In this document: positions 23,629 to 35,969 of the stretch, piece after piece | Layout: each line of letters opens with the position of its first letter | How positions within the stretch are numbered: the stretch's first letter is position 1 | Assembly: GCF_016906535.1 (NCBI RefSeq) | Contig: NC_057373.1 | Location: 1,550,001-1,614,000, forward strand | Direction: 5' to 3' | Origin: Rhizoctonia solani | Lineage: Eukaryota > Basidiomycota > Agaricomycetes > Cantharellales > Ceratobasidiaceae | DNA length: 64,000 bases | Made by a program: the position numbers and the translations under genes | The notes under the pieces: model-generated | Told to the model about the DNA's origin: nothing | Seen by the model: the letters and a program-made list of their open reading frames with translations, nothing else | Database searches by the model: none

Positions 23629-26224
23629 ATGGCCGCCCCACCAGTACCCCCTAGACCGATGTCTGCGCGACCAGACTATTTCCAGGACGAATATTCGAGT
23701 GCACAAGGCCCTCAATACCCGCAACGACAAGACTCAAATGCACCTCCGATACCACCTTTGCCAACCAATTATAGATCTGATACCCTTAGTCCTCACTGGG
23801 GCGATCCCATGCCAGCCCCGCGCCCACAAAAGATAATGTCCAACGTCCGAGTGATGTGAGTGTGCTATTCATTGATCTGCGCCGATGTATCTCATTATTT
23901 GTGTAGATGGCACAGAATCTTGAGCAAGGAATGCACACTCCGTCTTCATTCTCGATGCCCGTTCCATCGTTTGCCGGAGGCTTTTCAGCACCTCCGCCCC
24001 CGCCTCAAGGCGTGAGTTATGGGTTCAGAGCACTACCAAATGTTCCACAGCACCCTGGACCACCTGCATACCCTGGACCAGGCGGGTTCGCCCAGCATCC
24101 TCACGCTCCTCCTGTTCCTCACCACCAATCGAGCTTGAGCATCACACAATCATTCGATGCAATGTCCATTGGACCGCAGCCCGGGTTTTCTCCCCGTCAA
24201 TCGTCCCTGATGGGTCCCCCTACACCCCGGCCGCTTTCTTTTGCGGCAAATATCCCGCCTCCTGCGACACCATTGCCTCAACCACCAGCTCCGGCAACAT
24301 CTCCCGTTCCGACTTTTGCGGAGCCGGCTGCTGGCCCGGGTCAACCCCCGGCGATCGTCACGCCCATGCCCACCGTCTCGACTCTCCTTGCCGCCGAATC
24401 CAAACTCACAAAACCGTCTCACATCGTCGCGTGGGCAAAGGCCGTCTTGGGGCTCGTGGACCGCCAGCAACCGGACGCAGACCCGAGCAACCCGGAGCCG
24501 ATTTCAGACCCGGTTGTCGCCCGACTGGCCAATGTGGCCATCCAGCATGTTCTCAGCTTTGCCTCGGTCTGGCAGGTTGGGAGCAGAGACCCCGTGCCGC
24601 CCCATGTAGCCGAGGCACTCTACCTGCGTGGTACGTTGGAAGCCAGCGGTGCGTTCCCTGAAAAGATCCCTCGCGACCAGAGGTCAGCGTTCCGGGATTT
24701 CAACGAGGCAGCGCGACAAGGTTACAAGGCCGGATGGTTCAAGATTGGGAGGGATTACGAGAGCGTGAAGGATATGGCTCGCGCCAGAGAAGTCTTTGAG
24801 CGCGGAGCAGGTCTCAAAGAGACCAGTTGTCTATACGTAAGTAACTCCTATCCGTACGATTATTGCGCGCGCGCCTAATGCCATTGAATCGCTATTTCAG
24901 CGTCTTGGCATGGCCCATCTCCTCGGCCAGCTAGGCTTTACCGCCAATCCCGCTGTCGCCGTGCCTCTCCTCCAAGAGGCCGCTGACCTTGCCAACGTAG
25001 ACGTTCCCCAGCCTGCTTATGTATTTGGTATGCTACTCTTGGGCGAATTCGCCCAAGTCGAACTCCCGCCCGCGCTCTTGGCCAAAACCCTTCCTGCTCC
25101 CACTCCACAAAACCCACACCTCGTGCGTCCGAGGCCCGTAGGCGCATTGACGTGCTGCCTTCCTCGGTTACGGTCCTGCTCTATACAAGATGGGCTGGGG
25201 GTACGAGCACGCCAAGATGGGCTGCGCATACGACCCGTTACTTTCGGTCCAATACTATTCATCCGCCAGCCAGCGTGGAGAAGCTGAAGCGGATATGTCC
25301 TTGTCTAAATGGTTCCTGTGCGGCTCTGAGGGTTTCTTTGAAAAGGACGAGAATCTGGCTGTGGTTTTCGCCGAAAAGGCGGCCAACAGGAAGTTGGCTA
25401 CTGGAATGTTCGCGATGGGTTATTATTATGAAGTCGGAGTTGGCGTCAAAGCTGATAGGAACGAAGCTATCAAGTGGTATCAAAAGGTATGCTCGCAGTT
25501 GCTCCTAATAAATTATATAAATTCACATTATTTCAATAGGCAGCGGCAACTGGTAACACCGAAGCTACGGGCCGTCTTACCGCTCTCTCTGCTCCCAACG
25601 CAGCACCGCTTTCGCGCGCCGAGCACGAGACCCTTACAGACTCACGACTCGTCAGGAGGCACACCAAAGCCAAGGATACGGCTGCAGCAGCCGGTCGAGT
25701 TGCACAGGCCAAAGGAGAGGAAGATCGCAAGGCCATGGAAGGCGCTGCGCACGCGGCTGCGGACTCCGACGTCGGGCAGCCAGCCAGGCGGCCTGGTCAG
25801 TTACCTCTTCCTGGCAGCGACGGTGGTGTAAAAACTCCCCCGCGCGTGACGTCGCCAGCCCAGGCGCAGATGGCGTCCCCCAAGCGCCGGCCCCAGCCCC
25901 AGGGGCAAGTAGCGGGAGGTTCCAGCAGCGATACACTCTTACGGACGAAGGTTTCCAAACGCCTTCGTCTCCGCAGGTGTCGACTCCTGTTACAGCACCT
26001 CCTCAACCCCATATTTCTATACCTCCCCCAGCATCAACACCGGCCCCTGCATCTGCGGCCCTGCATCTGCCCCAGCGGCACCTGCACCTGCACCGGCTCT
26101 AGCACCACCTTCTCCAACCACTCCTGCGGCTACAAAGCTATCAGGAAAGAAAGGCCCACAGTCGTTTGCAGAGATGGGATTCCACAGCCAGCCTGTAGAG
26201 GACAAGGATTGCGTTATCATGTGA
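23629..26224 (+). CDS. Skt5/Chs4-like chitin synthase activator (Sel1 repeats, CaaX tail)
   Basis: Skt5/Chs4 proteins bind and activate chitin synthase III at the bud neck or hyphal tip. The start MAAPPVPPRPMSARP at 23629 follows a TATA-like element; the N-terminus is Pro-rich and disordered. The Sel1-like region runs from about 24,600 (HVAEALYLRGTLEASGAFP, FRDFNEAARQGYKAGWFKIG) through LGMAHLLGQLGFTANP to FDPLLSVQYY-type repeats (here AYDPLLSVQYYSSASQRGEA, AMGYYYEVGVG). The tail reads KGPQSFAEMGFHSQ, then VEDKDCVIM and TGA at 26222-26224; CVIM is a farnesylation CaaX box known in this family. The frame must change near 25,120, 25,150, 25,840 and 26,060 to keep family sequence, so at least four one-base breaks are present. 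I read these as probable consensus errors, but a decayed copy is possible. Confidence 0.8.
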
Positions 26225-26716
26225 AATAATCGAACTATAGGTCCCTTTAAACTCGGGTAGCAGAGGTGCAAAGTGGTGTACCAACGATATTTGATTAATC
26301 TTGACCATGTATGATTCCATAATTATTAGATTTGCTGTGACTATAATTGCTTTTTTCCCTACTTTACTCTAAAGCCTTCTTTCGGCGATAAGTTTCTTGC
26401 CTGGCCCCGCTTAATCCGCCCAGGGACATTCTTTGCTCCGTGAAGAACAAACGGTTTGACCCAGAATGAGCTAAACGCCGAGGAATCTCAATTGTTCTTT
26501 GCTTCGACTCCTTCGCCTCTCGGTTAATTCGAATGCTTTAGCGGCACGCGTGTTGAGTTGGGTATTTATAAACCCCCTTTAGCCAAGAGATATGAAGGTG
26601 CGTCTGAATTCCCCAGGTCTCCGCACCCTTGTGTGGGGTTTTGATCCACGGGGTTGCCTTTATTTCGCATTGAGTAGCACAAAACACAGAACAACAATGT
26701 GCTATAGGTAGTTTCA
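26225..26716. other. Gap between SKT5-like and MFS genes
   Basis: The left half should hold the Skt5 3' UTR. The right half is the transporter promoter, with a TATA-like gtatttataaac at about 26,561-26,572. No gene is seen. Confidence 0.4.
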
Positions 26717-29010
26717 ATGAGGGCATACACTCTACTTTGTGCCATTTTCGTTTCCGTAGGCTCCTACCTATTTGGTAGGCACCTCAACTCGGTTGACTGA
26801 GATCTTCATCACTGATCGGTTTCCTTGCAACATTAATATAGGCTATGATTCAGGAGTGTGAGTACTCTAGTCGACCTGTTGGTTCCATATATACTATCAA
26901 GAGACTAATCGCCACCCCAGGATGACGACGACTATCGCCCAGGACTCGTTCAAAGAGTACTTTGACCATCCTTCGCAGAGCATTATCGGGGCGCTCGTAT
27001 CAACTTATATCGCAGGCGAAGCTATTGGCGCATGCTTCGCTGCGTGGTCGGGTGATGCACTGGGACGAAGACATACGATCACGATTGCGGCTGCGACCGC
27101 AACTGTAGGAACCGTCATTCAACGGCTTCGGTGCACATTGGGATGTTGCTCTGTAAGGATTCATATGTTAAAGATTAAACTAGGGCACAATTAAAACGTT
27201 CGGGAATAGGCGGGAGAATTATTACTGGAATGTGGGTCGTGTCCGAGGTATCATGATCAAGCGAATTGATGCTGGCACTGACCCCTCTTGGCTTCGTATT
27301 TTCAGGGCAGTGGATGCGTGGGTCACAAAACAATCACTGGAGATAACATGTACTCATCTCATGTCTAGATGGTCTTGACAGTCCCGGTATATAATCAGAG
27401 ATATCACCGCCCCAGCACCGTGGCCTATTGGTCGGGCTATCAGGCCAACTGATTGGCGTAGGGTCACTTGTGGTCAGTCGTTTACTATACTATGCGGGCA
27501 CATATAGACTCAATATTCTCGTGAGAATAGGCCAATTGGGGCTATGCGTCAGCTATGCACCTGAAAGCGCAAAGGACTTTCGTTGGCGTTGTGAGTCTAC
27601 TCGTTTATCCATTTATAGCTGAATTGACTTTCCCATGTCACTCCCACACAGTTCCACTAGCAATGCAATACCTCCCGGGTTGATCGTACTCGCTGGGATA
27701 TGGTTCCTCCCCTATAGCCCGAGATGGTTGATCACTCAAGGGCGTGAAAGCGAGGCCTATTCAGCACTCAAACGTTTGATGGGTTCGGATGACGAGAATT
27801 TTGAAGGCATGTCAGGTATAATCAATCGCGCTTATCCAGCTCACTGAAATCTACCGCATATAGTCGAATTTAATCGTATGAAAGAACAAATCAAGCTTGA
27901 AAAAGCGCGAGAAGTCAAATCAATATCCCAGCTCTGGAGATACTATCGTCGGCGTGTTCTAGTATCGGTTGCAGTGCAGACGTGCACTAGTTTATCGGGC
28001 GTCAATGTGATCGGTGTGTTTCTCGTCAAGGTCCTTTTGGTTACTCGTGATAAACTTGTCTGTAGGTTATTATCAAACTATTTATATGCAAGCATCGGCA
28101 TCACGGGAAAGACTGTTTTGTTACTATCGGGAGCATACGGAACATTTGGGCGTAAGTAGGAACTTATCTCGTTCAAAACGTCGGTAGATACCAAATAAAC
28201 TGATAGCTATCGCTAATCTAATCTCACTTTGGAAGGTCGATTCTTGGTGAGGAACTAATTGCCTGTCCATTAACATACTTACGATTTTCATCACTAAAAA
28301 GGGGACGTACACGGTCACTGTTTTGGGGAGCAATAGCACTTGTGATTGACCTTACGCTGGTGATGGTGGGGACTCAATGGTCAAGTAAATAGGCTAGCCA
28401 CTTACTCCCAACATACTAGACCCTCACAAAATTCTATGCCGGACAGATAATTCTGTTGGGCAAGGATTTATCATCGCTTTTATATTCTGTTATACGTTCA
28501 TCTACTATCTGGGATTCAATTCCGTAACTTGGACATATGGGGCCGAAGTGCTTCCAGTACACATTCGGTCCAAAGGTAATGCCTGTAAGTAATCCAGATA
28601 TAACATCAACTTATATTGACCACAATCCCTTCGTAGTGGCCGCCTTTTCTCATTTCGTTTTCAACATTGCCGTAAACCAAGCGGCACCGACTGCTTTTGC
28701 AACTATTGGATATCGATTCTATGCGGTAAGTGTATCGTGGCCACGCCCCTGAGATTTCGTTGGCTAAAGCGTCTTTGACCAATCAGCTATTCATTGCATT
28801 GAACCTGTGTACAGCAGTCATGGTGTGGGCGTACTTCCCCGAGACAAAAGGGCTCAGCCTAGAAGAGATTGCAGACTATTCGGGGACGAAGTAGTTCCGG
28901 AGACGCGGTTAGATCGATCAATAAACAGTCCCAACGAGCGCGAAACAAGGGATTTGAACCCATCTAAAGAACCATCAGCTGATCACTTTGAGCAGGTTCA
29001 TCAGGCTTAG
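26717..29010 (+). CDS. MFS sugar transporter with several frame breaks
   Basis: Major facilitator superfamily sugar permeases move hexoses or related polyols across the plasma membrane through 12 helices. The start MRAYTLLCAIFVSVGSYLFG is spliced to GYDSGV and then MTTTIAQDSFKEYF. Family motifs follow: GDALGRRHT (loop 2-3), SAKDFRWRFPLAMQ, YSPRWLI, LSGVNVIG then YYQT, EVLPVHIRSKGNA (variant of the R-x-K-G motif) and PETKGLSLEEIADLFGDE. Keeping the family frame needs one added base near each of 27,120, 27,402, 27,680, 28,082 and 28,886. Read strictly, the last frame would instead stop at about 28,893. Substrate is unknown. Five lesions in one gene could mean a pseudogene, but the same kind of lesion occurs in essential genes here. 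Confidence 0.75.
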
Positions 29011-29194
29011 AAAATGTATAATATCCCATGTTCATGATGTCATTCAATAGCAGATTAACACGAGCACCATATAGTTTGAGCGGTCAGCCACTGCAGTTAG
29101 TCTCCCCAAGGCAGACTGTTACAACAGGTCAAGGGGCACTCTCAAGGCTTCTGTAATAGTTGCAGTGGATATCATTTTATTTCATAACTTAGGG

Positions 29195-32100
29195 TTATTC
29201 GAGGAACGGCGTGCATATACATTGGTCAAAAATCAAACATATCAACGTCAATCGGGTGGTCTGCATCATCTCCAGGAAGTGCTTCAACAATTTCTCCTTC
29301 TCCGCATCCTCCATTGACACTCTTTTGCGCTTCTTTCCTTGAGGCCCAGCTCTACACGTACAATTGGCCAGAACGCGGTCAGGCTGTGCATCAAGTAAGT
29401 TTAGTGCTCGTTCTGTGGCATCTTTAATGGCCTGCTGGGCTTTCTCAGATGATGCCTGCACAATTATTTGGCCATGGATTTTGACTGAATGTATGTTGGT
29501 TACTTATCCCGAGAAATTGGCTAAAAACTGACCTTCACACTTGAACCCAGTTCCTCCGTTTGGAAGCTGCGTTTCAGCCTTCGCAACCCCGAATGATCGA
29601 CATCCGATTGACTCCAACCTCTTCATGAGTCGAGACATGGGGTGTGTTAGCATAGCTTTCTTATCTATGTACCGGTCGTAAAAGGGCTTCAATACGCGAT
29701 CATAGACTGTCTTCACTCGCGTAATGCTAAATCCAGAAGAAATATAAATTGCCCCCAAGAGGGACTCAACCACATCTCCCAAGGCCTTTAAATATGGAAG
29801 AAGTGAGTAACTCCCAACCAACTTTAGGCCAACCATACCTTTGGTGCGACTAATTTGGACCAATACTTCAAACGTTGTGCATCAGTCCGAGCAATCTGTT
29901 TGCATTTTTGGACTTCATCTATGAATGTTACGATGCTTTGTGCCAGAGAATTTGTATCGTGCATCAAGTATTGATGTAAACCTGACTCGATACAGATGAT
30001 TGCGAGGGCTCTGTTAGAGACCATGCTACTCTAAATTATAATTTTAGTTGGCTTAGTTAGAATTGAGTCAGATTCACTCACCTTGATCAGGGTCATGCTA
30101 TGAGGCGACCATTCCTCTTCATCGAGAAGAACGATTGCACAACCACTACAACGTATCATATATAGTTAACCATTTGTAATTTTTATTAGGACAACTTACG
30201 CATATCTAGAACGGCGTCCCCCAAGAACTCTAGGCGTTCGTATGATTCGGAAGATCTCGCCATTGATGCGTGTTGCTGCACAGTTCTCATTTCAACTTCA
30301 AGTTTGATTATACTGAGGAATATGCGTACCATCGCTTGTAATAGTAACTCAGGATTGTCTAATGAAACGCCTATGATCTTTATGAGCCCATCCAAAGTTT
30401 CTCCCTTGTGATCAGACTCCTTCATAGTCATCGACTTGTTGGGTGCGTAGGAAATAACATCGAGCCAGTCACAGGTTTTGAGGGTGTCAAAGCCCAGAGT
30501 TTTGGCTACGGAAAAGGCTAACTCCTCGCCTTCGCTCAAAAGAGCGGCGCCAATCATGGCCTCGACCACATCCGCAATGGTCTATTCCATGCATAGCTTC
30601 AGCATATAGATAGATCAAATATCGGCAAATGCTCACTTTTGGTGGAATCTGACGTGAATATGTCTAGAGTTTAGCAACTGAGCTTGCCCGGTAAATCCTG
30701 GGTTCTCTCCATGAATAGGGCTTTTCTTTGATATCAAAACGTTGGGGATGACCCATTGCTTGGGTCGGAACACATCCGATTGAATGCACGGCGGCAGGCC
30801 CAGCGCCTGGGCCCCCAACCATAAGGATCTGTTATTGACCATTTTCTGCCGTTTTGAATGTAGAACCCCGGAAGGTGCAGTTGGTTCTACACCATATAGG
30901 TAAGCGGATGCAGCATATTTGATAAAAGTATCTCCTGCATAAATAAGACGCATTGAGTCAAACATGTGGGGAACAATGTGGTGCCTACCTAAAAATTCGA
31001 GTCTCTCGTAGCTAAAAGTGCGATGGGCCATACGGGAACAGAGTGCATGTGCAACAAGCTCATCCTGTATTTGACCTTGGAAAAACGTCAAGTTGACTTC
31101 CTTGGCGATCAATACATTCTCGATATGCCAGATCACAGATGGGAGGAGCGATGCTGTCCGGAAAGTTGGGGCGGGAATACTGGAGACGTAGCATATTTCC
31201 GGCACAAGGTAGTTGGTTGTCCTTTGGACGTGGGCTCCTGGGGGTTGAGCTGGTTTGCAAGGCCGGTAACAAAGTCGCTTCAATAAGAGGCTGCTGTAGG
31301 TTTTGATGCCCTCGAACTCATGCCGGTGGGTTCTATAATAGTCCAACAACGATATCTGGGGCTCTCCAGGCTAGTATAGTTTAATACTTTGTCATGTCAC
31401 AAGGGAAGCGCTGCCACTCACCTTGTCTTGCATGATCAATGATAGTGGATTCAGGTCCTTTCGTAGCTTGGCATTCTCAAACCTACGAGTAAATTCGTTC
31501 GAACGGTCCTGAATGACACCATTCATTAAATCCAGCCACATCTCATCCACGTTGTTACATTTTAGGGGTCGCACTCGGAACGAAACCAAGTCGTTGACCT
31601 CTTGCCATGATATGCACGGTTCAATCGAGGTCGTGCGAGCAATACGGGTAGGCTCGAAATTCGGACCAAATTTGACAGGAAGTACAAAATACGCCAATTC
31701 GCCGGAAGGACTGTCATATTGCTTGTTTCCAAGAATACGCCAAAGATTTAATGTGTAGCGAAATGCAAGTTCTACTTGCTCGGTAATCAAGGAAAGAGGT
31801 GCACATTGACTGAGGATACTTTGAGCTCAGTCTGGTGGGGAACACCGAGAATTCCTTGATATCGCCCAGGGGAATTCGGATCAATAGTATCATGCTTGGA
31901 TATAAACCAGTTTGCGATTCCATCGAGAATTGAATCAAGTAGGGGTAAAACAATTTAGATGGGGCCGCAAGCAGGCAATTGTGCCAAAACAGTGGTAGCA
32001 CAGGTGGATAATACGTGTCTATAGCCACCCTGTTCTTGGGTGGCTGTAGTATACCATGTTTCCAAGTGTGCAAGGGACGCGACGGGAAAAAGGAAGAAGG

Positions 32101-33840
32101 GAGTAAGCCAAGGTTGAATAGTGTAAAGCACGCGCGAAAGCAAGCAGAACTCCTAGCTAGGGCCTTACACAACGAAGGTTCCCCGTGGATTTCGAGAGGT
32201 GGGTCGCATGAGTTTGTCCGGATTGTGCAGCACCAGTGATCCTTGAGATCAGTGTTTTCCACAGAAACTCGCTCATAAGAAAATACTTTGACCGGTATTA
32301 GAGCGGCATCTTCTTCAGCTCTGTTGGCCAAAAATCGGTAAAACACCTCTTCGGACTCCTGGATATAGATTCTAGAACCAATAATTGGATCTTGATATAG
32401 GGGCTTTCTCGTGAGCTTTCGCGCGACGGACCGATGATAATGGAATATTGATTAAACCGGCGACAATTCGCCAATGGCTTTGGGGGACTTGGTGCTCCGT
32501 CGACATCATATTCAAAACCCAATTATAGATTGAGTTGTCCATCTTTAGGATATCCCTGGCAACTTGATAGTGCTCCCGATTGCCCCGCTCAGCTAAAAAT
32601 GTCAGGCTCGCGCCACTGCGATAAGCCAATAACCGAGATCGAGCAAATGAGATTAAGCTGCCACATAGATTGAACCTTTGAAACATAGCCTGTTCTTTAG
32701 TGACTCTCAAAGTGATCTGAATAAACTGTACCAGATAACATGAGAACAAACGTCTCCATCTATGCTGCTTAAAATAGACTCGGTACATATAAGGGTGTTG
32801 ATTAACCCGTTCTTGAAATCCTCTTCCAACTAGACCCAATTAGCTCAACATTAATGAGTAACACCTAGTGGTCCTCACAGCTTCTCTAGTGCCAGATTCG
32901 TGATCTATCTTCAAGTGGTCCAAGTAGAGGGCACTTCGTACTTTGGGCTGTTGGTATATAGAGAGGTGCCATTCAAGAGCTAGCGCAGTGAACGGGTTCC
33001 TAACTACATATACTATGTGAGTTATTTCTAGTTTCCAATAAATTAAACATTCATACCAATTATGATGCACCGAAAGTGCGATGACATTGATGCAGCGTTC
33101 AAATATTTCAGGATCTCATTAAGTTTTGATGTCTGATCCAGGGCTGCGAGAGACAAACATAAGATGTTACGTTGGTGATTAGGTAGTATATAGACCATGC
33201 ATACATATTCCTTCCAGCAGGGGTATTGTAACAGTCCTCTTGTCCATGATTAGACCCTCTGAATCCGAATCAGGATTAAATAACGAGAACAGAGGAACAC
33301 ACCAGCCCCCTAATTCCAGAGTTCTGAAATAGATATGGACGCTAAATCAACAAAGCCGCCATCCAAGCGATGCTACTTACGCTGCTTCAAAAGCCGGATG
33401 GAAACCTGGAGGGAGTACGGGCAATGCTCCTTTACGGATTCATACTCAAGCACTGAAACTTCCAGTCTATTGGCATTGTGAGCTACTTCTAATCTTTTCG
33501 CATCAAGATTACCCAAGATCCGAGCATCCAATAATTGTTCCATACGCAGAGCAGAGTATCCAAAATTGGCTTCTAGTTCCAAAGGGTAGTGAGTTAGACC
33601 TAGAACGCGCGGCCGTCCGGCAGTAGGTAGTTTTCCATAATGATCCAAAAGTATTGTAGAAAGAGGGGATGAAAGATCTTCCAGGGCAACCAGGTGAGCA
33701 TCGTCCACTATGAGATGCGACAGCCGAGATAGCTTTATTAGACCACATCCAGCGCTAGGAGTGCGTACTAAAAGAAGCTCAGCGTATAATCATAGCTTAC
33801 CGGATGAATGGACTTACAGATGTGGGGTGATTGCTAGCCC
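29195..33840 (-). CDS. DCL: Dicer-like ribonuclease III with degenerate helicase
   Basis: Dicer cuts long dsRNA into small RNAs for gene silencing. On the minus strand the order is as follows. First is a helicase region: LSRLSHLIVDDAHLVALEDL, KLPTAGRPRVLGLTHYPLE, later KLNEILKYLN and FNLCGSLISFARSRLLAYRSG. Next is the Dicer dimerisation fold (ALARSSACFRACFTLFNLGLL) and a PAZ-like middle. RNase IIIa follows (SYERLEFLGDTFIKYAASAY, with ADVVEAMIGAALL), then RNase IIIb (SYERLEFLGDAVLD, with LGDVVESLLGAIYI), and a dsRNA-binding-like C-terminus (LESIGCRSFGVAKAE...ATERALNLL). The acidic catalytic residues of both RNase III domains are present. The helicase has DDAH for DECH and lacks the SRGRAR motif. 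The 5' end is uncertain: weak helicase-like sequence may continue to ~34,146, but no Walker A was seen. There are many introns. Confidence 0.85.
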
Positions 33841-34685
33841 TTCCTCAGTTCTTTAAACCATACATGATTGAAGCTGAACCGGATGTAGACGGTGTATAAA
33901 GGGAAGCCTTGGGTTTAGCATCGGAGTCCAGACCATCATATACTCGCCGGGCGTCCTCTATTTCACTTGGAGATCGTTGGACGGTAAGAGTAACAGTAAA
34001 CTAGGGCAATCATTGACGAACCTAGTTAAGTATAACATCACAAAGCGCCTGGCCCAACGTTCGTATATTTTAGCAGAGACTGAATAGTGCGTAGCTTTTC
34101 TGTATCGAGCCATTATGAATGAGCTTGATAAAAGGAACAGATGCATACCTTCATACGCTAGGTTCGAAAGTATAGCTAGGGGACGATAAGATTGTTGAAG
34201 AGCTTACATTCTTATTGCTTACTATTACTGCTCAGAATTGCGGTGCTGACTCCAGGAGCGAGACCACCAAGCCCACCAGGTGAAAGAGAAGAACCAGAAG
34301 TGGGTGGAAGGCCACCACTTCCGGGAGCAGCTCTATTTAGGTGGCTCATGGTTCGCGGGACTGCACTGTAGCCTAACATTAAGGGTAAAAAAGCGGTGAG
34401 TTAAGTCAACTGCGACCTTCCCTGCTTGTTGCGCAGTGTAAACCAGCTAGCTTAAAAGCACAAGGCTTCTTGGACTAAATAGGTATCGGTCTATACGTAT
34501 ATAAAGTAGTGTAACTATCTATATAAGCGTTGTCGAACGGTCGCAGAATCGCAAAACGAGAGACTATGGTAGTCATACAAAGAAGTTTGTTATTTTGGTT
34601 CAGGTAAATTATATCACGTGCGGCTTCTGAGAGCTGGAAATCAAATTGCCTAGAACCTATCCCCTGGACTTCAACCTGTTCTGTG
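33841..34685. other. Region upstream of Dicer-like gene
   Basis: On the minus strand, 33,900-34,146 has an open frame (SAKIYERWARRFVM, then PSLLLLLPSNDLQ) that could be a decayed helicase N-terminus of the Dicer-like gene. It shows no GxGKT. A short Gly/Pro/Ser frame at 34,212-34,349 is listed separately. A CACGTG site lies at 34,615-34,620, just before the GDSL esterase start. Confidence 0.35.
34212..34349 (-). CDS. Possible short Gly/Pro/Ser-rich peptide or terminal exon
   Basis: A 45-codon frame, starting MSHLNRAAPGSGGLPP and continuing LSPGGLGGLAPGVSTAIL, ends in TAA at 34,212-34,214. The composition is more gene-like than the surroundings, and it could be the last exon of a small or fragmentary gene. 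I recognise no family. Confidence 0.25.
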   Translation of the reverse strand: MSHLNRAAPGSGGLPPTSGSSLSPGGLGGLAPGVSTAILSSNSKQ

Positions 34686-35832
34686 ATGGAGGGTCCTAGA
34701 TCGATCTGGCAAGGCCACAAAAACTTGGACAAGCTTTTCATTTTGTCCGTTTAAACTGTGAAAATATATCTCATATGCTAACTGGACCATAACCTTCATT
34801 TCAGTGGTGATTCATACAGGTATGTCCAATTCCAATCCTCCCTAAAGGACTACCTAGAGGACCATTGAATCCAGCTCCGTGCTCAAACGCGGAGAAAGTG
34901 GAACTACCCCCTGTCCGACAGCCGATCTCCCGTTGGGAGTTCCGTTCCCGGGTCATACATGGACTGGGGGGAAGGGTCCAAACTGGGTAAGCTGGCAACT
35001 AGGAGCAAGCCGATTCAACGCTACATACGCTGGCTACTTATAATTAGGTTGGCCATCTGGTGAATGCATGGTCTGAGAAGCCGCTTTTAATATACGACTT
35101 TGCTTTGGGTGGCGATACCGTGTGCAACATGAAAGCAGCAATCGAGGGCCCTTACCAAGAGCTAGTTGATAGTCGATGCAAGTGCAATGAGCACTGGAAG
35201 CCTGGAACGTCGCTCTTCGGTAGGCCCTTTTTATTGGTATCGGGTGTACAACGTATGATGTTTCCCAAACTATAGTCTTCTGGATCGGTATTAATGATCT
35301 TGCGTACGAGTTTAGAGACTAATATCGACACTATACTCATTTCCAACGCCGTGCAGGTGCCTTGGTGATGAACAACCGATCAAAGACAGGGTTACAGAGC
35401 TTTTCTGCTGCGTTCAAACGGTATATAATAGCGGCGCTCGAGCATTCTTATTTATCGACCTACCACCGGTCAATAGAGCCCCTTTAATAGTCAGAAGTAC
35501 GCCAGTCTCTTTGGAGCCTGTGCAATACGCTAATAATAGCTACCCGAAGATGAATTACCAGCGATAAAGTCGCTTGGGCATATAGCATATGGAATAAAGA
35601 CCTAAACGAGATGATTCAACACTTCTCTGCGGAGTATATTGAGGCATCTTGCTTTCAGTATTCATCCTTCAGGCTTTTGACTAGCATTCTGGATGATCCT
35701 GTCGAATACGGCTTTGAAAGGACAGATGCCCAAAAGCGTGGTGGGGCTATTTGGGCAGATCATATTCATTTGACCAGTGCAGTACATGAGTGGCTGGCTC
35801 AAGACATAGGCAACTATTTAATGACTATATAG
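34686..35832 (+). CDS. GDSL/SGNH-family esterase (CE16-like)
   Basis: Fungal GDSL enzymes of this type are secreted or intracellular acetyl esterases acting on acylated sugars or lipids. Exon 1 (34,686-34,744) starts MEGPRSIWQGHKNLDKLFIF. A 15-base exon (34,805-34,819) supplies GDSY, which carries the catalytic Ser. Exon 3 begins at 34,875 and reads PLGVPFPGHTWTGGKGPNWV. Later come LLIYDFALGGDTV (block II Gly), FWIGINDLAYEF (block III Asn) and the C-terminal ADHIHLTSAVHEWLAQDIG with the Asp/His pair, so the SGNH set is complete. No signal peptide is seen with this start. Introns are 55-60 bases. Substrate is unknown. Confidence 0.8.
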
Positions 35833-35969
35833 ACATGTGCTTTTTCCTGTACCAATCACGACGATAAATTCACATGATATATATATACCCTCCAATAAGA
35901 CATTGCCAAACATCGCGTACCCGATTAGGTAAATCAATTGGTGTTCAGACCCTGTCTCCGACAACGGCC

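Noticed and set aside
23629..29010. Calling the Skt5-like and MFS genes pseudogenes
   Set aside because: The same type of one-base loss occurs in RPL15, which must be functional. Error is the simpler explanation, so they are kept as genes with marked breaks.
32015..32239. Plus-strand frame of 74 codons inside the Dicer-like gene
   Set aside because: It is antisense to the dimerisation-domain exon, which carries the recognisable ACFTLFNLGLL sequence on the minus strand.
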